NCBI RefSeq assembly: GCF_003752365.1
Contig: NZ_RJUO01000004.1
Location: 472,355-536,354 of the forward strand
DNA length: 64,000 nucleotides
From: Frondihabitans sp. PhB188
GTDB lineage: Bacteria > Actinomycetota > Actinomycetes > Actinomycetales > Microbacteriaceae
Direction: 5' to 3'
The position numbers and the translations under genes were made by a program. A model generated the notes under the pieces. The model was given only the letters and a program-made list of their open reading frames with translations, was not told the DNA's origin and did no database searches. This document shows, piece by piece, positions 36,143 to 45,811 of this stretch (position 1 is the first letter of the stretch; each line of letters begins with the position of its first letter).

Positions 36143-37768
36143 ATGACGATCTCACTCGTTCCCCGTCCGTCCAGCCTGGTGGAGGGCACCGGCTCCTTCG
36201 CCCTCGACGCCCGCACCCGCGTGGTCGCGCCGGAGGCCCTCGACGGCGAGGCCGCGCTTCTGCAGGCGGCGCTCCGCCCGTCGACCGGCCTCCCGCTGAA
36301 GGACGCCGACCTCGCCGACCGCGCCATCGTGCTCGGCCTCGCCGCCGACCTCCGCGCGTCGGAGTACCGCCTCGAGGTCACCGTCGACGGCGTCGTCGTG
36401 CAGGGCGGCGATGCGGCCGGCGTGTTCCACGGCATCCAGACGCTGCTGCAGCTCCTGCCCGCCGAGTCGTACCGCCGAGCCCGTGTGGAGGGCGTGGCCT
36501 GGACCCTCCCGGCCGTGACGATCGTCGACGCCCCGAAATTCGGCTGGCGGGGCGCGATGCTCGACGTGGCCCGGCACTTCATGCCGAAGCACGACGTGCT
36601 CCGCTTCATCGACCTGATGGCGATGCACAAGCTGTCGGTGCTCCACTGGCACCTCACCGAGGACCAGGGCTGGCGCATCGAGATCGACAAGTACCCGCGC
36701 CTCACCGAGGTCGCGTCGTGGCGCAAGAACTCGCAGGTCGGCGCGGGCCCCGACGCCACCTTCGACAACCGCCCGCACGGCGGCTTCTACACGAAGGCCG
36801 ACATCCGCGAGGTCGTCGCCTACGCGAGCGCCCGCCACATCCAGGTCGTGCCCGAGATCGACGTGCCCGGCCACAGCCAGGCCGCCATCGCCGCGTACCC
36901 GGAGCTCGGCCTCGACCCGTCGAAGCAGCTCGACGTCTACCCCGCCTGGGGCATCATCCACGACGTGCTCAACATGGAGCAGTCGACCGTCGACTTCTAC
37001 AAAGACGTCTTCGACGAGATCCTCGACCTCTTCCCGTCGCCGATCATCGGCGTGGGCGGCGACGAGTGCCCGCGCGACGCCTGGAAGGCCGACGCGCGCA
37101 CGCAGGAGATCATGCGCGAGCGCGGCTTCACCGACGAGGCCGAGCTGCAGACCTGGTTCATCGGCGAGCTCGATGCGCACATCACCGCGAAGGGCCGCCG
37201 CATCTACGGCTGGGACGAGATCCTGGAGGGCGAGATCTCGGAGTCGGCGATCGTCGCCTCGTGGCGCGGCATGACGGGTGCCGTCACGGCGGCGAAGCGC
37301 GGTCACGACGTCGTCGCCTGCCCGGACGACCAGGTCTACCTTGACTACCGCCAGTCGACCGACCCCGACGAGCCCATCCCCGTCTCGATCCCGCTCACCG
37401 TGGCCGACGTCTACGCGTTCGAGCCGGTCCCCGCGCAGCTCACCGCCGACGAGGCCGCCCACGTGCTCGGCGGCCAGGGCAACATCTGGACCGAGCACAT
37501 GGACTCGCCCCGCACCGTCGACTACCTCGTCTTCCCTCGCCTGTGCGCGCTCGCCGAGGCCGTCTGGACCGAGGGCGATCGCGACTTCGCCGAGTTCGAG
37601 CCGCGCCTCGAGGCGCACCTGGCCCGGCTGGACGCGATCGGCGTGGAGTACCGGAAGGCGTCGGGGCCGCTGCCGTGGCAGATGCGTCCGGGGGTTCCCG
37701 GTCGTCCGTCCACTCGCGAGGAGCGCGCGGCGTTCATCGCCGAGCTCGTCGCGAACATCGCGGAGTAG
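36143..37768 (+). CDS. beta-N-acetylhexosaminidase (GH20)
   Basis: A 541-residue hydrolase releasing terminal N-acetylglucosamine or N-acetylgalactosamine. An N-terminal GH20b-like domain (~1-130) precedes the barrel: W-R-G-A-M-L-D-V-A-R-H-F near residue 135, H-W-H-L-T-E-D-Q-G-W-R, and G-V-G-G-D-E-C-P with the catalytic Asp-Glu pair near 307. No signal peptide is visible, so it likely acts on imported chito-oligosaccharides. It sits between the importer and nagB, a logical uptake-hydrolysis-deamination order. Confidence 0.94.
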   Translation: MTISLVPRPSSLVEGTGSFALDARTRVVAPEALDGEAALLQAALRPSTGLPLKDADLADRAIVLGLAADLRASEYRLEVTVDGVVVQGGDAAGVFHGIQTLLQLLPAESYRRARVEGVAWTLPAVTIVDAPKFGWRGAMLDVARHFMPKHDVLRFIDLMAMHKLSVLHWHLTEDQGWRIEIDKYPRLTEVASWRKNSQVGAGPDATFDNRPHGGFYTKADIREVVAYASARHIQVVPEIDVPGHSQAAIAAYPELGLDPSKQLDVYPAWGIIHDVLNMEQSTVDFYKDVFDEILDLFPSPIIGVGGDECPRDAWKADARTQEIMRERGFTDEAELQTWFIGELDAHITAKGRRIYGWDEILEGEISESAIVASWRGMTGAVTAAKRGHDVVACPDDQVYLDYRQSTDPDEPIPVSIPLTVADVYAFEPVPAQLTADEAAHVLGGQGNIWTEHMDSPRTVDYLVFPRLCALAEAVWTEGDRDFAEFEPRLEAHLARLDAIGVEYRKASGPLPWQMRPGVPGRPSTREERAAFIAELVANIAE

Positions 37769-37771
37769 CGC

Positions 37772-38557
37772 GTGGAGGTCATCGTCAAGCCGACCCCCGC
37801 CGAGGTCGGCCGCACGGCCTCGGCCCTGATCGCGCGGGTGTCGCGCGAGAAGCCCGAGGCCGTCCTGGGGCTCGCGACCGGCTCGTCGCCGCTCGGCATC
37901 TACGAGTCGCTCGCGGCGCTGGTCGACGCCGGCGACCTCGATCTGTCGAGAGCGTCGGGCTTCGCGCTCGACGAGTACGTCGGAATCCCGCTCGACCATC
38001 CGGAGTCCTACGCGTCGGTCATCGCCCGCGACGTCGTCGGGCCTCTCGGCATGGACCCGTCGAGGGTCCGCGTCCCCGACGGGCGAGCCTCCGACATCGA
38101 GGCGGCGACGCGCGACTACGACGAGGCGATCCGCTCTGCCGGCGGTATCGACGTGCAGATTCTCGGGATCGGCGCGAACGGCCACATCGGCTTCAACGAG
38201 CCCTCGTCGTCGTTCGCCTCGCGCACCCGCATCAAGACTCTGGCCCCGTCGACCCGCGAAGCCAACGCCCGCTTCTTCGACGATCCCGCCGACGTTCCCA
38301 CGCACTGCCTCACGCAGGGGCTCGGCACGATCCTCGAGGCGAAGCGCGTCGTGCTGGTCGCGCAGGGGGCAGCCAAGGCCGATGCGGTGGCGGCGATGGT
38401 CGAGGGACCGCTCTCGGCGATGTGCCCGGGGTCGGCCCTCCAGCTCCACGAGCACGCGACGATCGTCGTCGACGAGGCGGCGGCGGCCCGGCTCACCCTG
38501 CGCGACTACTACGACTACACGTACGCCAACAAGCCGACGTGGCAGCGGTTCGAGTAG
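37772..38557 (+). CDS. nagB: glucosamine-6-phosphate deaminase
   Basis: A 261-residue enzyme converting glucosamine-6-phosphate to fructose-6-phosphate and ammonia. Motifs are L-A-T-G-S-S-P-L-G (phosphate binding), F-A-L-D-E-Y-V-G and G-I-G-A-N-G-H-I-G-F-N-E-P with the catalytic His. The GTG start is 3 bases after the hexosaminidase stop. The matching deacetylase nagA is not here but at 45.8-47.0 kb. Confidence 0.95.
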   Translation: MEVIVKPTPAEVGRTASALIARVSREKPEAVLGLATGSSPLGIYESLAALVDAGDLDLSRASGFALDEYVGIPLDHPESYASVIARDVVGPLGMDPSRVRVPDGRASDIEAATRDYDEAIRSAGGIDVQILGIGANGHIGFNEPSSSFASRTRIKTLAPSTREANARFFDDPADVPTHCLTQGLGTILEAKRVVLVAQGAAKADAVAAMVEGPLSAMCPGSALQLHEHATIVVDEAAAARLTLRDYYDYTYANKPTWQRFE

Positions 38558-40119
38558 CGGTCTTCCGCGGCGCGACGGTCCATGACGGCACCGGCGCGCC
38601 GAGCAGACCGGCCGACGTGGTCGTCGAGGCCGGCCTCATCACGGCAGTCGAAGCAGGTGCACCGGCACCCGTCGGCGCCGAGGTCGTCGACGCGTCCGGC
38701 CGGGCGATGCTCCCGGGCTTCATCGACGCGCACTCGCACGACGACGCCGCGCTGTTCCGCCCCGGCGGCCTCGACCCCAAGACCGGCCAGGGCGTCACGA
38801 CGACTGTGCTCGGCAACTGCGGGCTCGGCGTCGCACCGTCGTCGCCCGGCCTCGCCGAGAGCGCGACGCCTGTGCTCGGGCCGTTCCCCGACCGCCACTG
38901 GCCCACGTTCGGCGACTATCTCGCCGAGATCGCCGCCGAGGCCCGAGCCGTCAACACCGTGGCGCTGGTGCCTCATGCTCCGCTGCGAGCCGCCGCCCTC
39001 GGATTCGAACGCCGCCCGGCCACAGCGGCTGAAGTCGATGCGATCGCAGGAACTGCGGCCTCAGCCCTCGACGCAGGCGCAGCCGGCATCTCGCTCGGCC
39101 TCATGTACGCACCGGGTGACGAGGCCACCCGCGACGAGCTGCTCGCGCTGGCGACCGCCGCCGCACGGCACGACCGCCTGCTCGTGGCGCACATCCGCAA
39201 CGAGGCCGACCACCTGCGCGCTTCCATCGACGAGATGGCCGACCTCGCCCGGGCCACCGGTGCTCGCCTCCACATCAGCCACCTCAAGGTCACCGGGCCC
39301 GCGAACGCCGGCGGCATGCCGGCGATCATCGACCACCTCGATGCGCTCCGCGACGAGGGGATCGACGTCACGGCCGACGTCTACCCGTACGACGCCGGGT
39401 CGACGACCGTCGCCTCGCTCTTCCCGCCGGACGCCCAGGGCGCACTGGTCGCGCTCCTGTCCGACCCGACGACGCGGCGGCCCCTCCTCGCGCGGCTCGA
39501 CCACCCGTGGCCCGCCACCGCCCTCGAGAACCAGTGGGCCGCCGTCGGGCCCGGCCGCATCCTCCTGGCGGGGTTCCCCGCGACGATGGCCGAGTACGAG
39601 GGGCTGTCGGTCGCCGCCATCGCCGCGTCGCGGGCGCAAGACCCCCTCGACGCACTCGCGGACCTCGTCGTCGGGGCCGCCGGGCAGCTCACCGTCGTCG
39701 TCTTCCACACCGACCCCGACGGCGTGCGGCAGGCCCTCGCGTGGCCGCACACGCTCGTCGGCAGCGACGGGCTCCCGCGCGAGGCCGGATTCGTGCACCC
39801 CCGGCTCTACGGCACCTTCCCGCGGGCGCTGACCCTGGGGGTGCTGCCGTTCGACGCGGCCCTCGCGCGGATGACCTCGGCCACGGCCGACCGGTTCGGG
39901 CTGGCCCGACGAGGCCGCATCGAGGTCGGGGCCGCGGCCGACCTGCAGCTCGTCGACCTCGGCGCCTACGCCGACCGGGCGACGTACGACGACCCGCGGC
40001 GCAGCCCGGCGGGCCTCGCCGGCGTGTGGGTCGGCGGGGTGCGCGTGGGTGCGGCGTCGGCCGGCCAGTTCCTGCGCCCCGCCCCTGCTGCCCCTGCTGG
40101 CCCCAACAAAAGCGGGTGA
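38539..40119 (+). CDS. N-acyl-D-amino-acid deacylase family amidohydrolase
   Basis: A 526-residue metal-dependent amidohydrolase. F-I-D-A-H-S-H-D-D-A is the metal-binding strand near residue 65, and V-L-G-N-C-G matches the conserved Cys of D-aminoacylases. Later segments include H-I-S-H-L-K and G-S-D-G-L-P-R. GTG 38539, overlapping nagB by 19 bases, is the only plausible start. The family removes acyl groups from N-acyl-D-amino acids. RidA and a D-amino-acid deaminase-like gene 3 kb downstream suggest D-amino-acid salvage, perhaps from peptidoglycan. A dihydroorotase- or NagA-like activity is less likely. Confidence 0.82.
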   Translation: MAAVRVAVFRGATVHDGTGAPSRPADVVVEAGLITAVEAGAPAPVGAEVVDASGRAMLPGFIDAHSHDDAALFRPGGLDPKTGQGVTTTVLGNCGLGVAPSSPGLAESATPVLGPFPDRHWPTFGDYLAEIAAEARAVNTVALVPHAPLRAAALGFERRPATAAEVDAIAGTAASALDAGAAGISLGLMYAPGDEATRDELLALATAAARHDRLLVAHIRNEADHLRASIDEMADLARATGARLHISHLKVTGPANAGGMPAIIDHLDALRDEGIDVTADVYPYDAGSTTVASLFPPDAQGALVALLSDPTTRRPLLARLDHPWPATALENQWAAVGPGRILLAGFPATMAEYEGLSVAAIAASRAQDPLDALADLVVGAAGQLTVVVFHTDPDGVRQALAWPHTLVGSDGLPREAGFVHPRLYGTFPRALTLGVLPFDAALARMTSATADRFGLARRGRIEVGAAADLQLVDLGAYADRATYDDPRRSPAGLAGVWVGGVRVGAASAGQFLRPAPAAPAGPNKSG

Positions 40120-40174
40120 GGGGTCGCTCGTTGTCGGGCGAGAGGGTGGTTCGGAGCAACTAGCGACCCCTCAC
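40116..40174. terminator. bidirectional terminator hairpin
   Basis: Arms GTGAGGGGTCGCT (40116-40128) and its exact complement (40162-40174), extended by GTTG/CAAC after one unpaired base, enclose a 23-base loop. It lies between convergent genes and includes the deacylase stop codon. Confidence 0.6.
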
Positions 40175-40180
40175 CGGGCT

Positions 40181-41479
40181 TTAGAGGGACGACTGAGGGG
40201 ACCTCTCCAGGTGCGCGTAGTCGGGGAGGGCGATCTTGTCGGCGGGCGGGGAGAAGAGCTTGGCGCCGAGACGGGAGGCGACGCGGCTCGATGCGACGCG
40301 GAGGCCGGTGTGGAACGCCGCGAGACCTGCCCGGGTGCGCGGGTTGGCGACGCGAGGGACCCCCGGCGGCAGCTTCTGGGCCTGGTCGACGAAGGGCCGC
40401 ATGATCCGGTCGTAGCCGGCGAACGCGTCGCGGTGATCGACGTGGGCGGCGAGCTCGCCCGCGAGCACGTAGGCGCCGACGAGCGAGAGGCTCGTGCCCA
40501 TGCCGCTGAGGGGGGACGCGCACCAGGCGGCGTCTCCGGTGAGGGCGACCCGGCCTCGCGACCAGCTCGGCGCATGCACCTGGCCGACCGACTCGAAGTA
40601 GACGTCGTCGGCCCTGTCGAGCTCGTCGAGCACCCGCGGCGCCTCCCAGCCGGAGCTCCCGAACTGGTCGCGAAGGCGGGCCCGCTGCTCGTCGGGGCTC
40701 CGGCGGCTGTCGCGCTGCGTCGCCTCGTCGTCGTAGAGGATCGACGTCAGCACGGCGCGGGTGGTCCCGTGGCGGTCGGGCCGCAGGGTGACTGCGAGCC
40801 CGCCGGGCTCGCTGTACCAGCGCCACCAGTCGACGTCCGACTCGGTGCGCGGGATCGTCAGGTACGTCATCTCCATGCCGAGGGGCCGGACCACCGCCTC
40901 GTCGCCGAAGACCAGCCGACGGGTCGACGAGCCGATGCCGTCGGCCGCGATCACGAGGTCGAACCGACGCGGCTCGCCGTGCTCGAACGTGACATCGACA
41001 CCGTCGCCGGTGTCGTCGAGTCCAGTGATGCGGTCGCCGAAGACGTACTCGGTGGTGCCGGCGGAGGGTGCGACGGCCGACGTGCTGGACGTGCCGGACG
41101 TGCCGCGTGTCGCGCCGGACCCCGCGTCGCTGGTCGCCTCCACCAGGATCCGCGACAGGTCGCCGCGCAGGATCTCGACTTCCGCAGTCGCGCCGCTCGT
41201 CTCGGACGCCGTCGCCGGGAACTCGGCGACGACCGCGCCGCCAGCGCCGAGGAAGCGCGTGCCGAGCTCGCCCGTCGTAGCGGCCTTGACGGCCTTCTCG
41301 AGCCCGGCGCGTCGGAGCACCTCGCGGGCGGCGCCGCGCACGTCGATGTTCTGGCCGCCCTCGCGGAACGCCGGCGCCCGCTCGACGACAGTGGTGCGCC
41401 AGCCGTAGCGGCTCAGCCAGAAGGCGAGCGATGGGCCGGCGATGCTCGCGCCGGAGATCAGGACGTGCGGTCGCGTCAT
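40181..41479 (-). CDS. FAD-dependent monooxygenase (PHBH/UbiH type)
   Basis: A 432-residue flavoprotein hydroxylase. The N-terminal dinucleotide fold has I-S-G-A-S-I-A-G-P-S and ends in V-V-E-R. The second FAD motif is G-D-A-A-W-C-A-S-P-L-S-G-M-G-T near residue 310. Substrates of this family are usually aromatic compounds or antibiotics; none can be assigned. Residues ~125-145 are a Gly/Ser/Thr-rich insertion. It is convergent with the deacylase and has a GAGG site before ATG 41479. It interrupts a run of D-amino-acid genes and borders the poly-C tract. Confidence 0.85.
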   Translation of the reverse strand: MTRPHVLISGASIAGPSLAFWLSRYGWRTTVVERAPAFREGGQNIDVRGAAREVLRRAGLEKAVKAATTGELGTRFLGAGGAVVAEFPATASETSGATAEVEILRGDLSRILVEATSDAGSGATRGTSGTSSTSAVAPSAGTTEYVFGDRITGLDDTGDGVDVTFEHGEPRRFDLVIAADGIGSSTRRLVFGDEAVVRPLGMEMTYLTIPRTESDVDWWRWYSEPGGLAVTLRPDRHGTTRAVLTSILYDDEATQRDSRRSPDEQRARLRDQFGSSGWEAPRVLDELDRADDVYFESVGQVHAPSWSRGRVALTGDAAWCASPLSGMGTSLSLVGAYVLAGELAAHVDHRDAFAGYDRIMRPFVDQAQKLPPGVPRVANPRTRAGLAAFHTGLRVASSRVASRLGAKLFSPPADKIALPDYAHLERSPQSSL

Positions 41480-41562
41480 GGAGTGCCTCTCACGGCGTCG
41501 CACAAGCGCCGCCCGTCTGTTCTCTCCAGTCAACAGCACGCCGTCGAAGCCGGTGAGGGGTG

Positions 41563-41676
<114 letters not shown>

Positions 41677-41753
41677 CGGCCGGGAGGCCCGCGTGCAGCG
41701 ACACCCCAGCACTGGGGCGAGAGGCCCGAAGGCGGGCGAGACACAATGAGGGC

Positions 41754-42638
41754 GTGACCACCCTCTACGTCTGCGACCTCGACGGCACCCTGCTCGGGCC
41801 CGAGGCGAGCCCGAGCGCCTTCACCGTCGACACCGTGAACGGCCTCGTCGCGCACGGCGTGCACGTCGCCGTGGCGACGGCCCGCTCGGCCGTGTCGCTG
41901 CGCCGCGTGGTCGGCGACCTCGACCTGCGCGGCCCGGCCTGCGTCTACGGGGGTGCGTTCGTGGTCGACCTCTCGACCGGCGAGACCCTCGTTCAGCGGG
42001 TGCTCGACACAGCCGTGGTCGACGGGATCCTCGACGTGTTCGCGCGCACGGGGACCTCGCCGCTGGTGTACTCGCTCGATCCTGCGGCCGAGGCCTCGGA
42101 GGAGACCGTCGCCGGCGCCGGAGAGCACGCGGATACGGTCGGCTGGGTGCGAGGCCACGAGGGCCCCGGGATCGCCTGGTACCTCGGCGACCGGGGCGAC
42201 GACCCGAGGTTCCGGCCCGTCGACAGCCCCGCCGACCTGACGCGCGAGGGCACGTTCTCGATCGTCGCGCTCGCTCCCGAGTCAGACCTCGAGCCGGTGC
42301 GGCGGACGATCGAGCGCGAGTTCGCCGGTCACGTCACGGCCACGCTCCAGGAGGAGACCTACCTGCCCGGCATCTACTGGCTGGAGCTGGCGGCGCCCGG
42401 CGCCGACAAGGGGCACGGGGTGCTCGAGCTGAAGAGCCTGCTCGGCGCGGACCGCGTCGTGGTGTTCGGCGACAACCGCAACGACCTGGCGATGTTCCGG
42501 GTCGCGGACGCGTCGTACGCGGTCGCGAACGCGAGCGCGGAGGTCCGCGAGGCGGCGACCGGGGTGATCGGCTCGAACGCCGATGACGGCGTCGCGCACT
42601 GGCTGGCCGCGCACGCGAGGGTCCCGGCCAGGCGCTGA
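41754..42638 (+). CDS. Cof-type HAD-IIB phosphatase
   Basis: A 294-residue phosphatase with motif I C-D-L-D-G-T-L near residue 7, A-T-A-R-S (motif II) near 41 and the C-terminal G-D-N-R-N-D-L-A-M-F, with a type IIB cap between. Such enzymes dephosphorylate sugar phosphates and other small metabolites, with broad specificity. The GTG start lies about 80 bases after the poly-C tract with no ribosome binding site. Confidence 0.88.
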   Translation: MTTLYVCDLDGTLLGPEASPSAFTVDTVNGLVAHGVHVAVATARSAVSLRRVVGDLDLRGPACVYGGAFVVDLSTGETLVQRVLDTAVVDGILDVFARTGTSPLVYSLDPAAEASEETVAGAGEHADTVGWVRGHEGPGIAWYLGDRGDDPRFRPVDSPADLTREGTFSIVALAPESDLEPVRRTIEREFAGHVTATLQEETYLPGIYWLELAAPGADKGHGVLELKSLLGADRVVVFGDNRNDLAMFRVADASYAVANASAEVREAATGVIGSNADDGVAHWLAAHARVPARR

Positions 42639-42659
42639 CCCAGCCCTGAAAGCGGGGAG

Positions 42660-43067
42660 CTAGCCGACGACCGCGAGCGCGTCGATCTCGACGAGCATGG
42701 CCTCGTTCGGCAGCTCGACGAACACCGTGGTGCGGGTCGGGTACACGCCCGACGGCACGTTGGCCCGGATGTACTCGGCGTAGGCGGCGTTCATCTCGGC
42801 GAAGTCGCGGCGCTCGGTCAGGAACACGCGGAGCGAGAGCACGTCGTCGAAGGTGCCCCCGGCGGCCTGGACGATGGCCCTGACGTTGTCGAGCGTGCGG
42901 ATCGTCTGCGAGGTGACGTCGCCCGGGTGGAGGTACTCGCCGGTGGCGGGATCCTGCGGCCCCTGGCCCGACACGGAGACGAACCCGCCCTTCTTCACTC
43001 CCTGCGAGAATGCCGTCATAGGGGTGGGCGCTCCGGTCGTCTCGACGCGGATCTTGCTCTCGGCCAT
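42660..43067 (-). CDS. RidA family enamine/imine deaminase
   Basis: A 135-residue RidA-like protein (F-S-Q-G-V-K, V-S-G-Q-G-P-Q-D, F-V-E-L-P-N near the C-terminus). The family hydrolyses reactive enamines and imines released by PLP enzymes acting on amino acids. It is divergent from a PLP-dependent D-amino-acid deaminase-like gene, a functional match. ATG 43067 is chosen; ATG 43079 and a possibly leaderless ATG 43091 lie upstream in frame. Confidence 0.88.
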   Translation of the reverse strand: MAESKIRVETTGAPTPMTAFSQGVKKGGFVSVSGQGPQDPATGEYLHPGDVTSQTIRTLDNVRAIVQAAGGTFDDVLSLRVFLTERRDFAEMNAAYAEYIRANVPSGVYPTRTTVFVELPNEAMLVEIDALAVVG

Positions 43068-43150
43068 CGTGGGGTCCATCCTGTCGTGCATCGCGTTCGT
43101 CCTACCCAACGACGCTACTGCACCACCCACCCGAGCGAAGGATCAGGCCC

Positions 43151-44416
43151 ATGACACTCAGCGCCGAGCAGCCGTCGAAGGTCGCGTTCACCGGGAGGGC
43201 CTGGCCCATCCCCCTCGGGGAGCTCCCGACACCCGTCCTGACCATCGACTCGGAGGTGCTTCGGCACAACATCGACACGATGGCCGGCTGGTGCCGCGAG
43301 GCCGGCGTCGACCTCGCCCCGCACGGCAAGACGACGATGTCGCCCGACGTCTGGCTGAGGCAGATCGACGCCGGCGCCTGGGGCCTCACCGTCGCGACGG
43401 CCTACCAGGCCGAGGTCGCGCGCGAGGCCGGCATCGCCAACATCATCATGGCGGGCACGACCTTCGCCCCGGACGCGCTGGCCCGCCTGGCCCGGCCGGG
43501 GAGCGAGGTCATGATGTGGCTGGACTCCGTCGACGGCGTCCGGCTCGTCGATGAGGCGCTGGCCCGGATCGCGCCGGACCGGTCGCTGCCGATCCTGGTC
43601 GAGATCGGCGCGGCGGGCGGCCGCACGGGGGCGCGCACGATCGAGGCGGCGCTCGCTGTGGCGGCGGCGGTGGGCGAGGCCGACCACCTGGTGCTGGCGG
43701 GCGTCGCCGGCTACGAGGGGGCCCTGACGCATGGCACCGACTCGGCGGCGCTGCAGCTGATCGACGACTACCTGGCGACGATGATCGAGTTCCGCGACCT
43801 GCTCGACGGCGACTCGTTCGGCCCGTGGCTCGCCCGCGGCGGAGACGTGATCCTGACCGCCGGCGGCAGCGTCTACTTCGACCGCGTCGTCGAGGCTCTG
43901 GGCTTCCGGCACGACCCCGAGGGGCTCCGCGGTGCACGGACGCGAGTGGTGCTCCGCTCCGGCTCCTACGTCACGCACGACCACGACCTGTACCGCCGGC
44001 TCACGCCCTTCGAGCGGCTCGACGCGGCGGAGTCGTTCCGCCCGGCCCTCGACCTCTGGGCGAGCGTGCTCTCCCGGCCCGAGCCGACGCTGGCGCTCCT
44101 CAACGTCGGCCGTCGCGACACCGCCGACGACGAGGGCCTGCCGCTGGTCATCGAGGCGTACCGCGTGCAGGGCTCCGACGCCCGCCGCGTGCCGGGTGCC
44201 GCGCAGGGCGCCGTCGTCACGGGCCTCAACGACCAGCACGCCTTCGTGACCGTGCCGCCCGAGTCGGCGCTCGCCGTGGGTGACCTTGTACGGCTCGGCA
44301 TCTCGCACCCGTGCACGACGATCGACAAGTGGAACGAGATCGCCGTCATCGAGGACCACCTCGGCGAGGCCCGCGGCCTGCCTCTGGTGACGTCGACGAT
44401 AGAGACGCGGTTCTGA
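43151..44416 (+). CDS. PLP-dependent D-amino-acid deaminase/aldolase-like enzyme
   Basis: A 421-residue fold-type III PLP enzyme (alanine-racemase-like barrel plus C-terminal beta domain). L-P-T-P-V-L-T-I-D begins the barrel; A-P-H-G-K-T contains the PLP lysine near residue 60. H-P-C-T-T-I-D-K-W near the C-terminus matches the metal-binding H-x-C region of D-threonine aldolase and D-serine dehydratase relatives. A role in D-amino-acid breakdown with RidA and the D-aminoacylase-like enzyme is inferred. Confidence 0.82.
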   Translation: MTLSAEQPSKVAFTGRAWPIPLGELPTPVLTIDSEVLRHNIDTMAGWCREAGVDLAPHGKTTMSPDVWLRQIDAGAWGLTVATAYQAEVAREAGIANIIMAGTTFAPDALARLARPGSEVMMWLDSVDGVRLVDEALARIAPDRSLPILVEIGAAGGRTGARTIEAALAVAAAVGEADHLVLAGVAGYEGALTHGTDSAALQLIDDYLATMIEFRDLLDGDSFGPWLARGGDVILTAGGSVYFDRVVEALGFRHDPEGLRGARTRVVLRSGSYVTHDHDLYRRLTPFERLDAAESFRPALDLWASVLSRPEPTLALLNVGRRDTADDEGLPLVIEAYRVQGSDARRVPGAAQGAVVTGLNDQHAFVTVPPESALAVGDLVRLGISHPCTTIDKWNEIAVIEDHLGEARGLPLVTSTIETRF

Positions 44417-44513
44417 CCCGGGCGACGAGGACGGCACGCCGGAAGCCGCGCAACCACGGCACGCCCCCGCACGAGGCGAGGGCGCGGTGGCGCTGTGCGG
44501 GGTAGGGGTCCCG

Positions 44514-44753
44514 CTAGCGCGGCGCCTTGCGACCCGACCTCGGCCAGGTGTCGCCAGCGACACCACGACGCAGGTACAGGGTCAGCCCGATGCCGAGCAG
44601 GAGTCCGACGAACCCGATCGGAAGGCAGATCGCCGCGGCCATGATGGGCGCGGTCGTCAGCACGAGAGTGATCGCGGCGATGAGGAACAGACCGCCGACC
44701 ATCCCCGAGATGATGGCGATCCGCTCGGTGAGTCCGCGCGCGCCTGAGTTCAT
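44514..44753 (-). CDS. small two-helix membrane protein
   Basis: A 79-residue protein with two hydrophobic segments (about 12-34 and 38-60) and a basic C-terminus. No family is recognised. The TAGCCT box 6 bases before the ATG suggests a leaderless transcript, which supports it as a real gene. Confidence 0.65.
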   Translation of the reverse strand: MNSGARGLTERIAIISGMVGGLFLIAAITLVLTTAPIMAAAICLPIGFVGLLLGIGLTLYLRRGVAGDTWPRSGRKAPR

Positions 44754-44759
44754 ACCCCG

Positions 44760-44765
44760 AGGCTA
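44760..44765 (-). promoter_or_regulatory. -10 box for leaderless small membrane protein gene
   Basis: TAGCCT on the minus strand, 6 bases upstream of the ATG at 44753. Confidence 0.45.
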
Positions 44766-44823
44766 GGGGCCGGGCGGCACCGGCGCAGTCGGACCTTCGG
44801 GGGACACCCTCGAGCCCCCGGGC

Positions 44824-45804
44824 TCAGGCGGTGAGGCGGTCGTACAGCGCGTCGACATCCCGGTCGACGACCCGGCGGCTCGCGTCGGCGTCGTGCCAGG
44901 CCAGGATGCGCCGGGCCCCTTCGGCGAAGGGGATGCGCGGCGCCCAGCCGGGGGCGAGCGACTCGATCTTCGAGGTGTCGAAGATGGCGGCGTGGCTCCG
45001 GTCGCCGCGCAGCGCCTCGTCCCAGACGGGCGCCTCTTGCACGAGATCGTGGGTCGTCCGGTGCACGAGATGGGGTACCTCCACGCCGGCGGCGTCGGCC
45101 AGGTCCAGCGCGATGGAGTTCCAGGTGAGCAGCTCGGGCGACATGATGTTGAACGCCTCGCCGATCGCCTCCGGCGCACCCAGCACGTGCACGAACGCGG
45201 TCGCGAAGTCGTCGGAGTGCGTGATCGCCCAGGGCGAGGTCCCGTCGCCGTGCAGCACGATGGGCAGGCCGCGGCGCATCCGGTCGATGGCCGTCCAGCC
45301 GCCGAGCAGGGGAACCTGCGTCCGGTCGTACGTGTGCGACGGCCGCACGACCGTCACCCGGATGCGCCCCGCGGCGTGCTCGTCGCGCAGCAGCCGCTCG
45401 CACGCGATCTTGTCGCGCGAGTACTGCCAGAACGGATTGTGCAGCGGGGTCGCCTCATCGATCGGCAGCCGGGCCGGCGGCTTCTGGTACGCCGACGCCG
45501 AGCTGATGAACACGTACTGCTCGGTCCGGTCGCCGAACAGCCGGACCGCGCGAGACACCTCGGCGGGCGTGAACGTGATGAAGTCGGCGATCGAGTCGAA
45601 GCGCCTGTCGCCGAGGGCCGTGCGGACGGCGTCCTCGTCGCGGATGTCGGCGGTGATGACCTCCACCCCGGCGGGCAGCTCCCGCGACAGGGTCGTGCCT
45701 CGGTTCAGGACAGTCACCGCGATCCCGTTCGCGCACGCCTCTCGGACGCACGAGGCGCTGATCTGGCCGGTACCGCCGATGAACAGGAGTGACGTCGTTG
45801 TCAT
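44824..45804 (-). CDS. NAD-dependent epimerase/dehydratase family protein
   Basis: A 326-residue extended short-chain dehydrogenase fold. The N-terminus has F-I-G-G-T-G-Q-I-S, and S-S-A-S-A-Y-Q-K places the catalytic-type Tyr near 120. W-Q-Y-S-R-D-K-I-A-C-E supplies a lysine. Related proteins act on nucleotide sugars or, in plants and some bacteria, bind RNA; substrate unknown. It starts just after nagA ends, in the same direction. Confidence 0.82.
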   Translation of the reverse strand: MTTTSLLFIGGTGQISASCVREACANGIAVTVLNRGTTLSRELPAGVEVITADIRDEDAVRTALGDRRFDSIADFITFTPAEVSRAVRLFGDRTEQYVFISSASAYQKPPARLPIDEATPLHNPFWQYSRDKIACERLLRDEHAAGRIRVTVVRPSHTYDRTQVPLLGGWTAIDRMRRGLPIVLHGDGTSPWAITHSDDFATAFVHVLGAPEAIGEAFNIMSPELLTWNSIALDLADAAGVEVPHLVHRTTHDLVQEAPVWDEALRGDRSHAAIFDTSKIESLAPGWAPRIPFAEGARRILAWHDADASRRVVDRDVDALYDRLTA

Positions 45805-45811
45805 CCGACGA